From Taeniopygia guttata (taxonomy: Eukaryota; Chordata; Aves; Passeriformes; Estrildidae), in the NCBI RefSeq assembly GCF_048771995.1, contig NC_133063.1:11266063-11330062 (forward strand): a DNA stretch of 64,000 bases, written 5' to 3'. The position numbers and the translations under genes are program-made. Positions 23,406 through 36,549 of this stretch are shown piece by piece. Numbering within the stretch: position 1 is the stretch's first letter; each line of letters opens with the position of its first letter. The notes under the pieces were generated by a model. It did not search any database, was not told where the DNA came from, and saw only the letters and a list, made by a program, of their open reading frames with translations.

Positions 23406-25579
23406 CCAGTTATTATGGATTTTTCAAAGTAAGATTGAGGGAAGACCTTTATTCTTGAAGAGCTATGAATTGAGGGCGGATTGGTTACATAAAGTCTCAG
23501 AGGAACTTGTGTAAAAATGGTCTAAAGTAACAGTAGTCAGGAAGATTTTTCTCCAGTTGAGTGAATAGTGACCAGAGCTGTGTAATAAGTATGGTTCAGA
23601 AGTTAAAGAGGAATAACTTCAACAGAAAAGACTAAATCTATAACTTCTTGGTTATTTTTTCTATTCCTAACTTGAGGGGCAGGATTTTTTTCTTAAGGCT
23701 TGTGTATGGCTTCTGTTTAGATGACTCAGTCTTCCTACCTTGTGTGCTCTAAAGACTTGTGTATGAAATACTGTTTGTCCTTCTCTAGTTATGAAGTTCT
23801 CTAATGACAACTTCAGTTTAGTTACTCCTTTACTATTAGGAGCAATTTATAGAAATACTGTGTTTCTGTCTGAGAGGGATTCCATTGTTTCACTGAATAC
23901 AGACATTTTTAATTGAAAGTACTTTCAACCAGCATGTACTTGTCTCCTGTGTCAAAGATTTCTAAGGGCCTAGTGAAGTAAAAGACAACTTAATTCATAG
24001 CTAATATTACCATAGCATAAAGCTTTGAAGAAAAAAAAGCTTCTGGTAATTCGATAGCTGTAATGCTAGTTGTGGATATTTCTATGCTGTTTTTCTTCCT
24101 TTTTTGGTCTTGATTAAGCTGTAGACCGTAGCTTACTGTGATTTGTGCATACAAATAAAAAAATAAATTTAAGAGCAGGCCATTAGTGAAAGATAAATTG
24201 TGGGCTCCAGCTAGAGAGTCATCTTTTTAGCAGTATTTTTCCTTGATTGATGCACTTTTGAGATTTGCTTTTTCAAGCTGGGGAAACAACATCTGACCAT
24301 TCCTTCTCTTCTGTGGCTTGTGACATCTGTTAAAAAAATGGAAATGTAAAAGTTTATTTATTCTAATGATACAAGCATTCTTTTTCCTTCCTCAATAAGA
24401 TTGAAGCCATCTTGAATTTGAGATCCATGCTATTACTTAAAATTGACTAAAAAGATCCAAATCTGTCTGAGTTGGTTCTCTGGATATACCAAAGGCTGGA
24501 CTCTGTAACACAGTTATGTAGAAATACAGCACCTACTTCAGTCACTGGAAATGTGATTATTAACTGGGATTATTTATGAGATGGATATCTGTCTTTAGAA
24601 CTCATTTTGAGCAGCAGAAGGTTATACTATATTTGGTGTCATTCAGCTGGTTTATGTGTTCTGGGAAGTATACAAGCAGGATTAAAGTGTATCTTTGGCT
24701 ACTGGAGAATATAGTGAGTGTGTTTTACCTGCTGATTAAAAAATATATTAAAAAAAAAATCTTTTTTAGAAGTTTAGCAAATTGCCTTAGGCTTTTAGTC
24801 CATTACAACAAATGCACACAATTAATGTGGTATTTTATAGAAATATTTTTTTTATCAGTGATAGCCACCTAAAATGCTAAAAATATTAAGTTCTAGGTCA
24901 TAGATATATTTCTGAGGTAGTGCTATTTGGTTAGTTCTTTATCTAGAGGAGAGTAACAAGAAAGGGAATGACTTTCCTAAAGCTATGAAAAATTATAAAA
25001 GCATGGAAAAAAATTGATCAAATTGAATGCCTAAAATTGTTAAATTGAAATATATGGTAAAAGTAATTTTTTTATGTCTGGAGAAGTAGTTACAAATAAA
25101 TATACTGGTGATAACATATTTTTTTTTGTTTGGACTCTGTATATGGCAGTCAGGATCATGCTCAGGGTAGTCTCTGAGTAGTTGTACAGAAAACATAGGG
25201 AGACAAATGTCTGAAGGAAAAACAGCTGGGTTGCCTTCCTACATCTTGTTTATATTATGTTGAGTAAAAATTTTGGGGATGTAACTTACTTTTTATAATG
25301 GTAAATTAAGGATTGGAGTCTAACTTTAGAGCTAAGACTTTTATAACCAAATTACTGAAAGTCATTTAATTAATGAAAATAAGTATAACCATATAGCTTA
25401 CAAATAAGTAAATCATGTCTGATCCTGAACAGCTGGAGAACTAAAGTTTCCTGCAATGCTTGAAATTGATGCAATGCTCTAGATCTTTTGGATTGTTACA
25501 GAAATAATAAAAAGTCTCCAGAGCAGACATTTGTAGTGACTTGTTGTCCAAACTTGACACAGGCAGGAACCATGAATAT

Positions 25580-25608
25580 CTGGGATATGCAACTTTAGCA
25601 TATCCCAG
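25580..25608. other. Perfect 11-bp stem hairpin
   Basis: ctgggatatgc at 25580-25590 and gcatatcccag at 25598-25608 are exact reverse complements around the 7-base loop aacttta; one more T-A pair extends the stem. It lies in AT-rich intronic DNA with no neighbouring feature. Confidence 0.8.
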
Positions 25609-26949
25609 AATTTAAATAAAAGCGACATCTTGATGATTATGAAGCAGTGGAAGATACCTCACTGGAGTACCTCTCCTGACTACCTAGAACAGTGAAAAAC
25701 ACATACAGATCTTACTTATATAGCTATAATGAGTTTTCAAACAGTGAAATATTTTCTGGAGTGGCTATACCAGAACAGACTATAAATTTAAATGGAAAAG
25801 ATACCATATGATGCAGCAGATTTTATATTGGGAAAACTGTGTTCTGCAGTGGCCCTAGAAGGTTGGACCACTTGTTTCTCCATTTGCTCTTATAAAGAGG
25901 CTGTGCTTTCTGGATATAAAATATTTAAAATAATTTATGTAAATATTTTGGGAATAATCAAAGGATTTTCCTTTGTATTTGTTTGGGTTTTTTTAAAATA
26001 TATTTCTCAAGAGTTTGCTCCTCCGATGTCTTTGGTGATGTCACTGGCTTGTTGCAGTTTTTGCTGCTTGGGAATGTATCTTTAATGGCTGTGTATGTGC
26101 TGCAAGTGCAATGCCTTTCATTTTTGATTAAAAAAAGGTTTTTTTTATACTATTTTTTTAAGATCTATCCAAACCTATATTTCCTAGGTTGTACGAGTAG
26201 ATAAATTCCTCTGTTTCATATAGTTGCTACAGTTGGATTTGAGTTTTGGAATATAGTCCTTGGAGTGCTTGGGAGTTGCATTGAATTTCATGTATAGGTA
26301 CTCACATGCATCATGCTTTTTTTTTTCCTCCTTTTTTATCTTGTATTGTTGAAGCATGTAATTAGAAGACTGTAGGCATACGTGACACCATGTAAGAAAT
26401 TCCTGTAATTGCTTACATGTTAGAGATGTGTAGATGAACTTGACGATTGTAAAGAAAGACTTAACTGGAAACCTGCTTCTGATGTTTGAAAACAGCTTCT
26501 GATGTTTGTGTGTGGATCAAAGAGAGAGGACTCTGGAATTCTGTGCTGCTAAGTCTTTTGTTTGGTAAGGTAGACTAGTGGACTGGATGCTGTATTTGAA
26601 CAGTTTTGTTTCCATGGAAGTGAGTAAAGTCTTCCTGAGATTCTCCTGTTCAGAAAAATTTGTATTGGGGTATAATTTGTCATCTTTAAGCAAGCTATAG
26701 TCTGTGACCTGCAGGTGTATTAAATATTGTTAATTTGATATCTAAATCTACAGGAATAACTATGTAGTCATTGTTGGTATCTTTAAGCTCTTTGAAGTCA
26801 CAGGGCAGTTCAGATGAGTCCTCTGATATCCTTGTATATATCAGCTTTTAGATTTCTGTATCTGTCCGTAGCTATTTTGAAGTATATGAGTTTTTCCCTC
26901 TGTGGTTTATATGTGCACCAAAAAATGCATTAATTACTAGTGGTCTTAT

Positions 26950-27480
26950 CTTCAAAACTTGTACTGGGCATGTTTAGAGTTCATGTCTCATGTAGCAGCC
27001 CATATGGTGCTGTTATGGATTGGTGACCAGAACAGTGTTGAAAAGACACCAGTGTTTCATAGTTGTCACTGAATGGTTCTTGCACAACATCAAGGTCCAC
27101 TATGCTTCTCACTGTGCCAGGCAGTCAGCTGAGGGTAAGCAGGAGGCTGGGGCAAGGCACAGCTGGCACAATGTGAATTGAGGAGGGGGATATTCCATAA
27201 CATGACATCATACTCAGTGGTAAACTTGGGTAGTTGTTTTTCCAAAATAGACCGTGTTCAGGACTGGAGAGACATTGGTCTGCTGGTGGGGAATGACTGC
27301 TTTTGCATAATTTGTTTTCTTGTTTTTTCCCTTTGTACTTACTAAATTGCCTTTATCTCAACCTGCAAGGTCTCCCTCCCCTCTGCTTGTATGGTTCTTT
27401 TCATTTCTCCATCCTGCTGTGCAGTGGAAAAGCAACTGAATGGGGGCTTACCTGGTATCCAGAGTCAAGCAGTACAAAAC
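26950..27480 (+). mobile_element. Degraded avian ERV LTR, plus orientation
   Basis: It contains the phrases gctgttatggattggtgaccagaacagtgttgaaaagacaccagtg, ggcacagctggcac, gggatattccataacatgacatcatactcag and gcctttatctcaacctgcaag. All but the first two also occur, in similar order, in the LTRs at 33624-34211 and 36012-36549, so the three belong to one LTR group. Boundaries are approximate. Confidence 0.6.
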
Positions 27481-28370
27481 TATGGCTTTGCGTGACATGA
27501 AAAATGAAATCTGGAATCATTAGCAGGATTAGTTCCAAAAATATCCTGTATGGTTATGAATACCAACCTTTTACTGTACTTGTTTTAGTTTTGGTAGAGG
27601 GATGCTTGAAGTCACTTTAAGCCTATTTGACAGGTGTTACAGCCCTAGAGGGTTATTCTTTTCCCCCATTCTATTTTCAGAACACAGTGGTGTATTCTTA
27701 GTTAAGAACTTAGTGTTTAATGAGGTACTCCTTAGCTTTTTTTAAACCAAAACCTGGGTTTTGGAAAAAGATTCTTTCTGTACTTCTAGCCCTTCATGGT
27801 TAGCAGTTAGAGAAATTCTGAGATGATTTATGGGTATTGTTATTCTCACTGCTTCACATTGCATTTTTTTTTTGGAGTCTGGAATTGTAGCACCTTAGAA
27901 TATTAGGTATTGGATCATGAATTTGGGATATATTCCTGATTCACAAAATATTGTTTGTCTGTCTTTCTTTTGGATCTTCATTAGCAATGTGGTTTAGCTT
28001 TAAGCTTTTCATTTCAAATCTTGGAATAGAGAAAAAATTGTCTATATTTAAGATTGAAAACATCAAATTTTTCACTTTTTTTTTTTCTTCTTATCAGATA
28101 TTTTGAGAGCTGGGTTAGTATCATAACTGGCCTTAAGACAATCCAGGAACTTCATCTTTTCAAATTCTTTCACTTTTTGTAATAAATACACTTTTAGATT
28201 TCCAAGACACCTTTGAATATTTTGAAATAGAGTTTTACATAATTGCCTGGAAAATACAGAGAATTGTATTAGGTAGAATTCTGTCTTTTTGTAATAGCAT
28301 GTTGTTCATGGTTTGATGATTGTAACGGGTTAGTAGGGGAGTTGAGTGAATTGACTGAGTCCCAACAAGA

Positions 28371-28490
28371 TCCCTGGATGTATTTAAAAGATGTGTAGCT
28401 ATCACACTTAGGGACATGGGCAAGGTAAATTATTGGACTTCATGATCCTGAAGGTCTCTTTCAGTCTAAACAATTCTCTGATTTCATGAT
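28371..28490 (+). mobile_element. CR1 3'-end fragment, plus orientation
   Basis: The phrases ccctggatgtatttaaaagatgtgtagc, cttagggacatgg and tattggacttcatgatcctgaaggtctctttcagtct, then caattctctgatttcatga, match the last about 120 bp of CR1. The terminal repeats ATTCTATGA are recognisable but mutated. Confidence 0.8.
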
Positions 28491-31400
28491 ACAAGAGCCG
28501 TTTTGACATGATTATGGTGGAGGCTAGCCACATTAGTTAATGTAATTTTCACTGTTCAAATCTTAGTTAAAAAGAGAGCAATAGCATGCTTGTGGATCAA
28601 TATTTTTTTCAGATCTTAAACTCACTCATCTATGATTTAATGGTTTAAATGGTTTAAAACTTTATGGTTTTAAAGGGACTAAAACCATGTGAAGATCATT
28701 TTAACAGGAAGTTACAGATTATTGATTAGCTCTGACAATACTAAATTGATAAGATAAATTTGGTGCTGCCCTGGTGAATGCATTTGTTCTTACATGAGGA
28801 ACTTAATTCCTCTTTGATTCTACTATGTACCTCTGAATATTTGACTTTCCGCTGCAGTGTCTAAGGTCCAGGTCTCTTCCATAAATACTAAGTCAAATTG
28901 AGTAGTCACTTCCATTTGAAATGCTCATTTCACATCTGCAGATATTTTTCATGTTGATTTGTGAAGAAAGTATGCTAGTTTTCTTCACAATTTTCTGAGG
29001 CAGATTGTCACAGTGCATTGTATGAGCTAAGTAACACTTTTTTCTGGAGTACTAAGTGCCTATGGCACCTGATTTCTTTATTGGTGAGGGAACTGAGCCT
29101 GCTTAGCCGTTTATATCCTTGGCAGAGAAAACCTGCTGGCAAAAATAATCTGATCTCATGTGCTTGGTGGTAGTGTGCTGGAAATAGAATACATGTGCGC
29201 AACACATGGCAAAAATAGTTATTACATGGTAAAGAATTCTTTTCCATTTGCTTTTGAAAAGAGTGAATAAAAGTGACATATAGCAGAAGTACTTAGATGT
29301 ATCTGAATCTATAACATTTTCATCTTAGGACAGTTTGCAACAGTCAGTTTCACATCTACTTTTATAAATGGCATAGAATTGGACACAATGCAGTTATATA
29401 TATGTATGTTAATTGCCACAAATATGAAGATAAACTTTCAATAATTAAAATTTTTTACTCTCGTCTTGGCCTGCAGCTGACACTTGTTTACTTTAAGAAT
29501 ACCTTTGTTGGATATTTACTGCAGTAAAAGGTTTTTTTTTTTTGTAGCATCTAAATTAAATGTGTAGCTCCTGAAAACTGAAGGAGAAAAAAGCAACTGA
29601 ATTTACATAAATGGAGTATGGAGTTGCATATATATATGCATATGTAACATCACCATTATAACATGTTCATGGAGTTATGTAGGAAAATGTAGAGACCTGT
29701 ACATAGTGAAAATGGTTTGAATTTTATATGTAGATTTTTTTTTTTAATGTGCAATCTATGGACATTTGTTTTGAACATTTAAAATTTATGAAAACATTAA
29801 AAATGTATTTTTAAAAGTAGTACAGGTAATATGAAAATGAAGAAATTCTGAAGTTTCTATTTTGATTTTCTCCTTGTAACATTTTTAGTTTTTTCCTTGT
29901 TAAGCACTGATTCCATGTGTGTGATTAAATAATGGGAATACATGGGTGCTTCTTTTTATACAGATTGGGCAACTCTGTTGTTGTCTTGCACCAAATTTAT
30001 AAGACAAGTAAAATAAATGCTGTGACTTCTAGTCAGATCTGTCTGTTGTAACAAAATGCAGTTCCTCCAAATGTATTTAATGATAAAAAGTTGCATTAAT
30101 ACTGAAGTTGGCTGAGACTGAACTTCTAACACAATCTGAGGTATTAGAAAGCAGGCATTCTTTATTGCAGGTCTGGACACATTTGGAGGATTTTTCCTCT
30201 AATTGAATGTACGTCATGAAACTTTACAACAGGGTATTTATTCCATCGTGATCATACATATTCATTACAGCATACTTCCTAGGTAATCCATAAACATCAC
30301 TTTTCCTAGAACTAATTTGCATATTTTAGCATCCTACTGGAAGTCCTTTTATGATCGTAGAGGCTTGTCCATAGGAATCTCTGGTGGTTATATTCGCTGG
30401 GTGCCCCTAATGTTGCAATGACTTTGCCGTGAACTTCTCTTAGGTCATGCGCAGTTGTTTCTGGTTACATAACTTTGCCACAAAAACCACTTCTGTTCCT
30501 CATTATCTGTTTATCCACTGGGTTTCAGCTACTAGTTTAGTGTTCTGTATGTCTGCTTCTACATTCTTTTATCTAATTTCTTAGTTAGAATTAAGCTTTA
30601 TTTTGCAACTTCAAGGAAATGAAAATTTCTATTCTCTGTTGTCTGTCAGCATGTAGATAATTAGTTGTCTTCAATTTCCCTCAGCGTCTTCCAATCTAAT
30701 GTATGTAGTTCATATTAATAGTGAAGCATCAGGGTTTTGTAGGATATAAGAAAATTAGATCTAAAGTAATATTTTTTTTATATTTTAAGATTTCTTTGTG
30801 GGGTTCTTGCCACCAGCTTGAACTTACTGAATGCATATGGATGGACATAGTTTTTACATAATTGAGCTCTGGATGCAAATATCACCCATCTGTATAATTT
30901 CTTAAATCCCTCCAGACAGCAAGTAATATTCCCATGTTGGATCTCCTTTTCTTTTCCTTTCTTTCTCTAAAGTAATTTGCTGACAAGTCTATTGGATGGT
31001 CTTTCATAAATAGAAGAGATAAATATCTGTGAAGTATTTTAAAATAACAAGTCCTTAGAAAATATAATTCAGCTTGTAATATTGGTGCTGAAAATATATT
31101 CAGTGGATGGGAAATTTTGCTATTTGCAAGCTGTTTGATTTACTTTTCTGAGTCAGTTTGAAGCCTTTGGGGACACTGGGAGTAAGGGGAAGTACTGCTT
31201 GTGAACTGCTTAACTTGGTATACTGACAAATAGAATTGCAGCTGCAGTTTTTATGTCTGAGTTTTGTGTGAACAAAGGGTAATTAAGAGATGTTCCTTGT
31301 CATGGCTCAAATACTTACTTGTCCTTAGTTTCATGCAGAAGAACGCATTTTACTGTGTAGAATGGGAAGACTTAAGTGCTGCTCTAGTATTAATTTGAGT

Positions 31401-33152
31401 CAGAGATGTTTCTGCAGGAATGCCAGCAATTTGAATGTTTTTTGTTTTTTTTTTAAAGTCTAGGATTTAAGTTTTCTGAATAGAACTAGAGTGGCTGAAT
31501 TTGAGCTCTATATCTTTAACCCAGACGGTGCTTCTTCTCTCATTTGAGTTTTCCCACAAAAATCTGTGTTCTTCTTACCTAGTGTAGCTTGAAAAGGTTT
31601 GTATTCAAACTCAGCTTTCACCTCATGCAGTCTTTCTGAGGCCATTACTTCAAGTCTTTCTTCAAGTTTCTTTGCAGTCTGATGTGTGCAGAGAATGGTT
31701 ATTTTGTAATTTGGGGACAACAGTTTGGGGATGACAGAATGTGATTATTGTTGCAGATATTCTTTAGAAGGTTTCTTTATTTTCATGTACCATATGTATT
31801 ATTTACCAGCTTCTTTAAATGTTCCACTGAAAGTGTCACTTGCTGCATAGCAGCAGACAATTCAGTGTCATTGAATGACATGACCTGTGGGAAGTTTTGT
31901 GGGAAGTTTACAGCTAATATACCATCATGACTAATACAAAGCACTGGGAAAAAAAAAAATACACAGGGTAATGCCTGTGAAATCAAGGGAAGGAATGAAA
32001 AGTAGAGAAAATGAAGAAAAATAATTTCACTCATGTCTTTATCTGTATTCAAATGATCTAGCAGTTCAAACTATAGTTTTTATCAGGAAAAGATCCTTCT
32101 TTCTTAAATTTCATAAATATTCATTTATGTTAGAATACTGACTTTAGGACTTCTTTAGAAGAAATTTTTTCTGTTCCACACGGCACACTTCCTCCTTCTC
32201 TGTTTTCAGCTCGTAAAACTGGGTGTGCTGTTAGTAAACTATTTTTGTACTTATTGCTAATAAAAAAAGATAAACCCATCAGTATCGATTCCTTTTAATG
32301 TTAAAACCCCATATCTGCCATGCTCAGATGTACAGTATATGCAAAATATTTGAGTCAGTCATCTGTGATAGTGCTAAGAAATGTCTTTCTGTTGATTACT
32401 GAATTTACTAGAAATCAAAGTGGAGCAAACAGGTTGCTGAGAATTTTGGATGTGTTCATCATTTTTTTTTGAGTTTAAAGACTTAGTAGTATTTACTAAG
32501 AATATTTGGTCTGAATATTAATTTAAGGTTTGAGAAGAAAGATTAAGAGTCTCACCATTAGCAAGTTTTGGGAATGTTTTCTTGTGAATCAGATGGTAGA
32601 AAACTGTGTGTCAGTTGTTATTACAGGGATTAGATGTTAGCAGACTACTGCAATTTATACGAATTAGATGTGGTACTACATCAATGCTATTTTTTTCAGT
32701 GGTAGTGTTAGAATTGCCATATATGATTTTCTATTAAATAAATTAGTTCAATTTTTTGGTTTAAAAAAACAACTTTGGTGCTGATCTCTTCAGAGGATTT
32801 TGTTTTCGAAGATGTAGTATTAATAGAAATCACAAGTAATAATTACACCATTAATTTGAAGGTAAAGAGTAGGGTAAAAATACAGCTGTTATGGTTGTCT
32901 AGCTTGAACTTTGCTATTCTGAATTCAGTTCAGAATTTAAACTGAATTTGAACTGAAACTTTGCTATTTAAAAATTCAGTTTTGTTTAATATAGAAGTTC
33001 ACCTAGTGAAGGCTGAATTTGAAAATGAAAAGTTGTTTGGGGAAGTTGAAGTTGAATTTTCAGACTACCACAATGTCTAAAGAAGTAGTACTTCTGTAAT
33101 GCTTGTTGTGGAAATAATGTAGAAATACAAGTGTTGTAGGAAAAAGCTTTAC

Positions 33153-33176
33153 TTTTTTTTTTTTTTTTTTTTTTTT
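33153..33176. repeat. T24 homopolymer
   Basis: Twenty-four T residues in intron 3, a simple homopolymer likely to vary in length. Confidence 0.9.
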
Positions 33177-33618
33177 AAGAAAAAGCTCCGTGATGCATGA
33201 TTGCAACATGCATTGTTTTTTATTAAATGCTGATATTTATCTTTACCATTATGTGAGTTGTAAACACATGATCTTGTCCTGTAGCTGGGATATTTTATAA
33301 GATACTACTCTAAGCTTGAAGCACACCAGTTTGTCATGATTTGGTTGTTTTCAAGGCCCATGGTTGGGGCTCCTAGCAACTTACCAGTTGATGTTCACTA
33401 CTGCTACCACCATTTGCTCTTTCTGGATCTTCTCCATTGATTCTGTACCATCTGAGAATCAAAACTTATGCGACCTTTGTGCTGGTCTTCTGGTAGTCCT
33501 GATTTATTGGCCTGCCTGACAGAAATCAGAACTGAGACTTAGTACAGAATCAAAAATAATGTCTTAATTTACTATTTGGAAACATGTAACTGTCCTGTCA
33601 TCGTACTTTTCCACCAGT

Positions 33619-33623
33619 ACTGG
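33619..33623. repeat. Target-site duplication ACTGG, left copy
   Basis: Direct repeat abutting the TG end of the LTR at 33624; the partner is at 34212-34216. Confidence 0.7.
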
Positions 33624-34211
33624 TGTTGTGGTTCAAACCCCAGCTAGGAGCTAAGCACAACTGCTTGCTTGTGCTCTCACCAGTGGAAAAAAAAGAGTGA
33701 ATTGGAAGAGTAAAAGGTAGAAAACCTATGGACTTAAATAAAGAGAGTTTAAATGGGAAATCAAAAGAAACACAAGAAAACTAAAACAAGGCATTCATTC
33801 ACCACTTCTCATGGACTGGCAGGTGTTCAGCCTTCGGCAGGAGAGCAGAGCCATATCAAGTGTGACAGTGACTTAGAAAGAAAAATGTCATCACTCCAAA
33901 TGTTCTTCCTTTCCTCCTTCCACCACAGTATATATCCTGAGCATGATGTCATATGGTCTGGAATATCCCCTTGGTCAGTTGTAGTCACCTGTCCTGTCTG
34001 TGTTCCATCCCAGTTTCTGATGCACCCTCAGTCTCCTCACCAGCATAGCAGTATGAAAAGCAGAAAAGGCCTTGGCTCTGTGCAAGCCCTGCTCAGCAAT
34101 AACAAGAACATCTCTGTATTATCAACTATGTGCTCAGCACAAATCCAAAACGCAGCCCCATTCCAGCTGAAAAGAAAAGAAATTAACTCTACCCCAGCCA
34201 AAAGCAGCACA
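33624..34211 (-). mobile_element. Solo ERV LTR (588 bp), minus orientation, with 5-bp target duplication
   Basis: On the + strand it begins TGTTGTGGTTCAAACCCCAGC and ends CCCCAGCCAAAAGCAGCACA, the reverse of an LTR with 5'-TG...CA-3' ends. Inside are atatcctgagcatgatgtcatatggtctggaatatccccttggtcag and tgctcagcaataacaagaacatc, typical of a common avian LTR family. The 5-bp ACTGG at 33619-33623 is repeated at 34212-34216, exactly at the borders; a 5-bp duplication fits ERVL-type integrases. No internal ERV sequence lies next to it, so it is a solo LTR. A 164-codon frame inside it (33753-34247) is not a gene. Confidence 0.85.
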
Positions 34212-34216
34212 ACTGG
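34212..34216. repeat. Target-site duplication ACTGG, right copy
   Basis: Direct repeat abutting the CA end of the LTR at 34211; the partner is at 33619-33623. Confidence 0.7.
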
Positions 34217-34444
34217 TCTTTTTCATGTTTCATGGAGGAAACTTTAGGAAGTCCTGTTGTAGTAAGAACTGTAAGAGAATAGGGACTGGATGATGAAAGT
34301 TTCACAGAGAAAGCTGATTGGTGTTTGGAAAAAAATTGACTTTATTTTTAAGAGATGAGGTTTGTGTCTTTATAATGATTCTTTTTTTCCTTGCTTCTGC
34401 AAAGGAAGATGAGATCAGGAAATATGTGTGAGGTGTAAACTGTC

Positions 34445-34472
34445 TTTTTTTTTTTTTTTTTTTTTTTTTTTT
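34445..34472. repeat. T28 homopolymer followed by CAG
   Basis: Twenty-eight T residues are followed directly by cagctgaag. This forms a textbook polypyrimidine-AG acceptor on the sense strand of AUH, but no exon-like sequence follows. Confidence 0.9.
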
Positions 34473-36011
34473 CAGCTGAAGAGGTTAGCAGGAGGAATAT
34501 TGCTGTATGTGTCTAAATTTAGAGCTGGATGCACAGGATGGAAAAATAGCTAGCTGACTTTAATCTGTGGCTGATCTTAATTTGCATAGGTGTTGGAAGA
34601 AGATTGTCGACCCTTTAAATATGCAATTAGGTGTTTATATTCAGGACTCCTGGATTTTAGGTGGAATCCTGTGTGAAATATCACCTCAGCCTTTCAGAAA
34701 GCCTCAAAATTCAAGAGTTTAAAGGAAAAAAAAAATAGACGACCCCTCCTCCTCAATCTCTGAAGCTGTACCTTTGAAATATCCTATTTAAGAGAACTGA
34801 TACAGCAGATAGTGCTTTAAATATGCTGATCTACATGTAAATTATTGCAAGATATGTAAGATAACTTACAGTGGAGCTATAGTGCTGCCATTTTACCACA
34901 GGGAATGTTTAGGACTGGCATCTTGCCACAGGCTTAAATATATAGGAGTTGCAGACGTTTTGTTTGTTTTTCACAGTTGGATGGTTCTCAGGAATGTTTC
35001 TATAACACAGAGGGCATATATGCAAAAACTGCAGATATCATAATAAATTATGATAGCCAATCTTACATGGAAGAATATCAATATCCACTTTGGCTTAAAA
35101 ATCATATATCTGCATTTAGATAACTTCAGGAATATAATGAAAAAAATGGGTTTTATTAATTTAAATTGCTTTCTTATGGAAATATATGTGGCAGCCTTCA
35201 TGCCAAACTGTTTTTCTGTCCACTAAAATACTGCAGTGAGCATCTTTCCCATTTTGTTTTGAAATTTACAATACAACTTGCTTTTTTATTATCATTATAT
35301 GTAAATGCATTTTCCTTTGTATGCAGTTCAAGTGATGTTTACAAAAATTTGTGTCTGTACAGGTGTGCAGCAGGATTGGTGGTTGTTCTTAAGTAAAGCA
35401 AATGGCTACAACTGAAAGGAGGTGGTTACTCTTAAGTTATGAAAGGGCTTTCTCTTAAGTTATGAAAAATACTTTAACCATATATTGTGAACTAATTTCT
35501 TAGATAAAGTGATATTTAAGAGGCAATTATGAAAAATATGTTATAATCTCCTTAGTATGTTTGTGTAACAGTACCAAAGGCTGAGACATAACCCAATTAG
35601 ATAGGCATAGGGCCAAGGGCTGTGTTTTCAGCCAGCGACTGTTTGTTTATAGCTTTTTGGCACTTCAGAACCTGATCTTAGTATATGAATTCACTGTTAA
35701 AGCTGAATCTTGTGTTACTGTCTGGTTTTGCTTTTTTGGTTCCATATGTGTTGCATACTCAAATATCTTCCTAGTGCCCATGAACATACGTGCCCTTACT
35801 TATATTAGTTTCAAATAATTTTGGATCTTTGCTAGTTGCTGACTTTCTAAGAATTTTGTGCATGTGGAAAATTGAGTTCCACATACTTCTATGTAACTTT
35901 TGAAGTTCTCCATTCCATTTCCTATGAGATTTTAAGCACTTGCTTAATATTCTGTGGTGTATTACTGATTTCTTTGCCATTGTGTTTTTTGTCTCCTACC
36001 TTTGTTGAAAT

Positions 36012-36549
36012 CATTACGTGTTTTTTGTTATTTTTCTTCTTAGTAGCTGTTGCAGTGCTGTTGTTTGGATTCAGTATGAGAATAATGTTGACAACTCACC
36101 GATGTTTTGGTTGTTGCTAAGTAGTGCTTACCCTAAGCCAAAGGCTTTGCAGGTGCACAAGAAGCTGAGAGGGATCACAGCCAGGACAGCTGACCCAAAC
36201 TGGCCAAAGGGATATTTCCTACCATGGGATATCATGCCCAGTTTATAAACTGGGAGCATTTGGCTGAGCACTGCTGATTGCTGTAGGGAGGCAGGTGGGG
36301 CGAGTAGTGCCTATTGTACATCATGTGGCTTTTTTCCTTGGCTTTCATTTTTCTCTCTCTGTTTTGTTATATCGGTTGCTGCTGTTGTTGTCATTATGAA
36401 AATGATTATTCATATTTTACTCTCATTATTAAATCGTTCTTATCTCAACTCTTTTCCTGATTCTCATTCCCATCACACTGACATGGGAGGTGGAATGAGT
36501 GCGTGGCTGTATGGAATACTTAGGTGCCAACTTGGTTTAAACCACAACA
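36012..36549 (+). mobile_element. Solo ERV LTR (about 538 bp), plus orientation
   Basis: Same family as the minus LTR at 33624-34211. Shared phrases include gtttggattcagtatgagaataatgttgacaactcacc, cagccaggacagctgacccaaactggccaaagggatat and catgcccagtttataaactggg (TATA-like). After these come a poly(A)-like attattaaatc with ttatctcaac, and the terminal ggtttaaaccacaaca. The flanks carry GAAAT at 36007-36011 and 36550-36554, a likely 5-bp target duplication. The first bases are decayed, so the 5' border rests on that duplication. Confidence 0.78.

Noticed and set aside
33753..34247. 164-codon frame
   Set aside because: It is contained almost entirely in the minus-oriented solo LTR and runs past its border.
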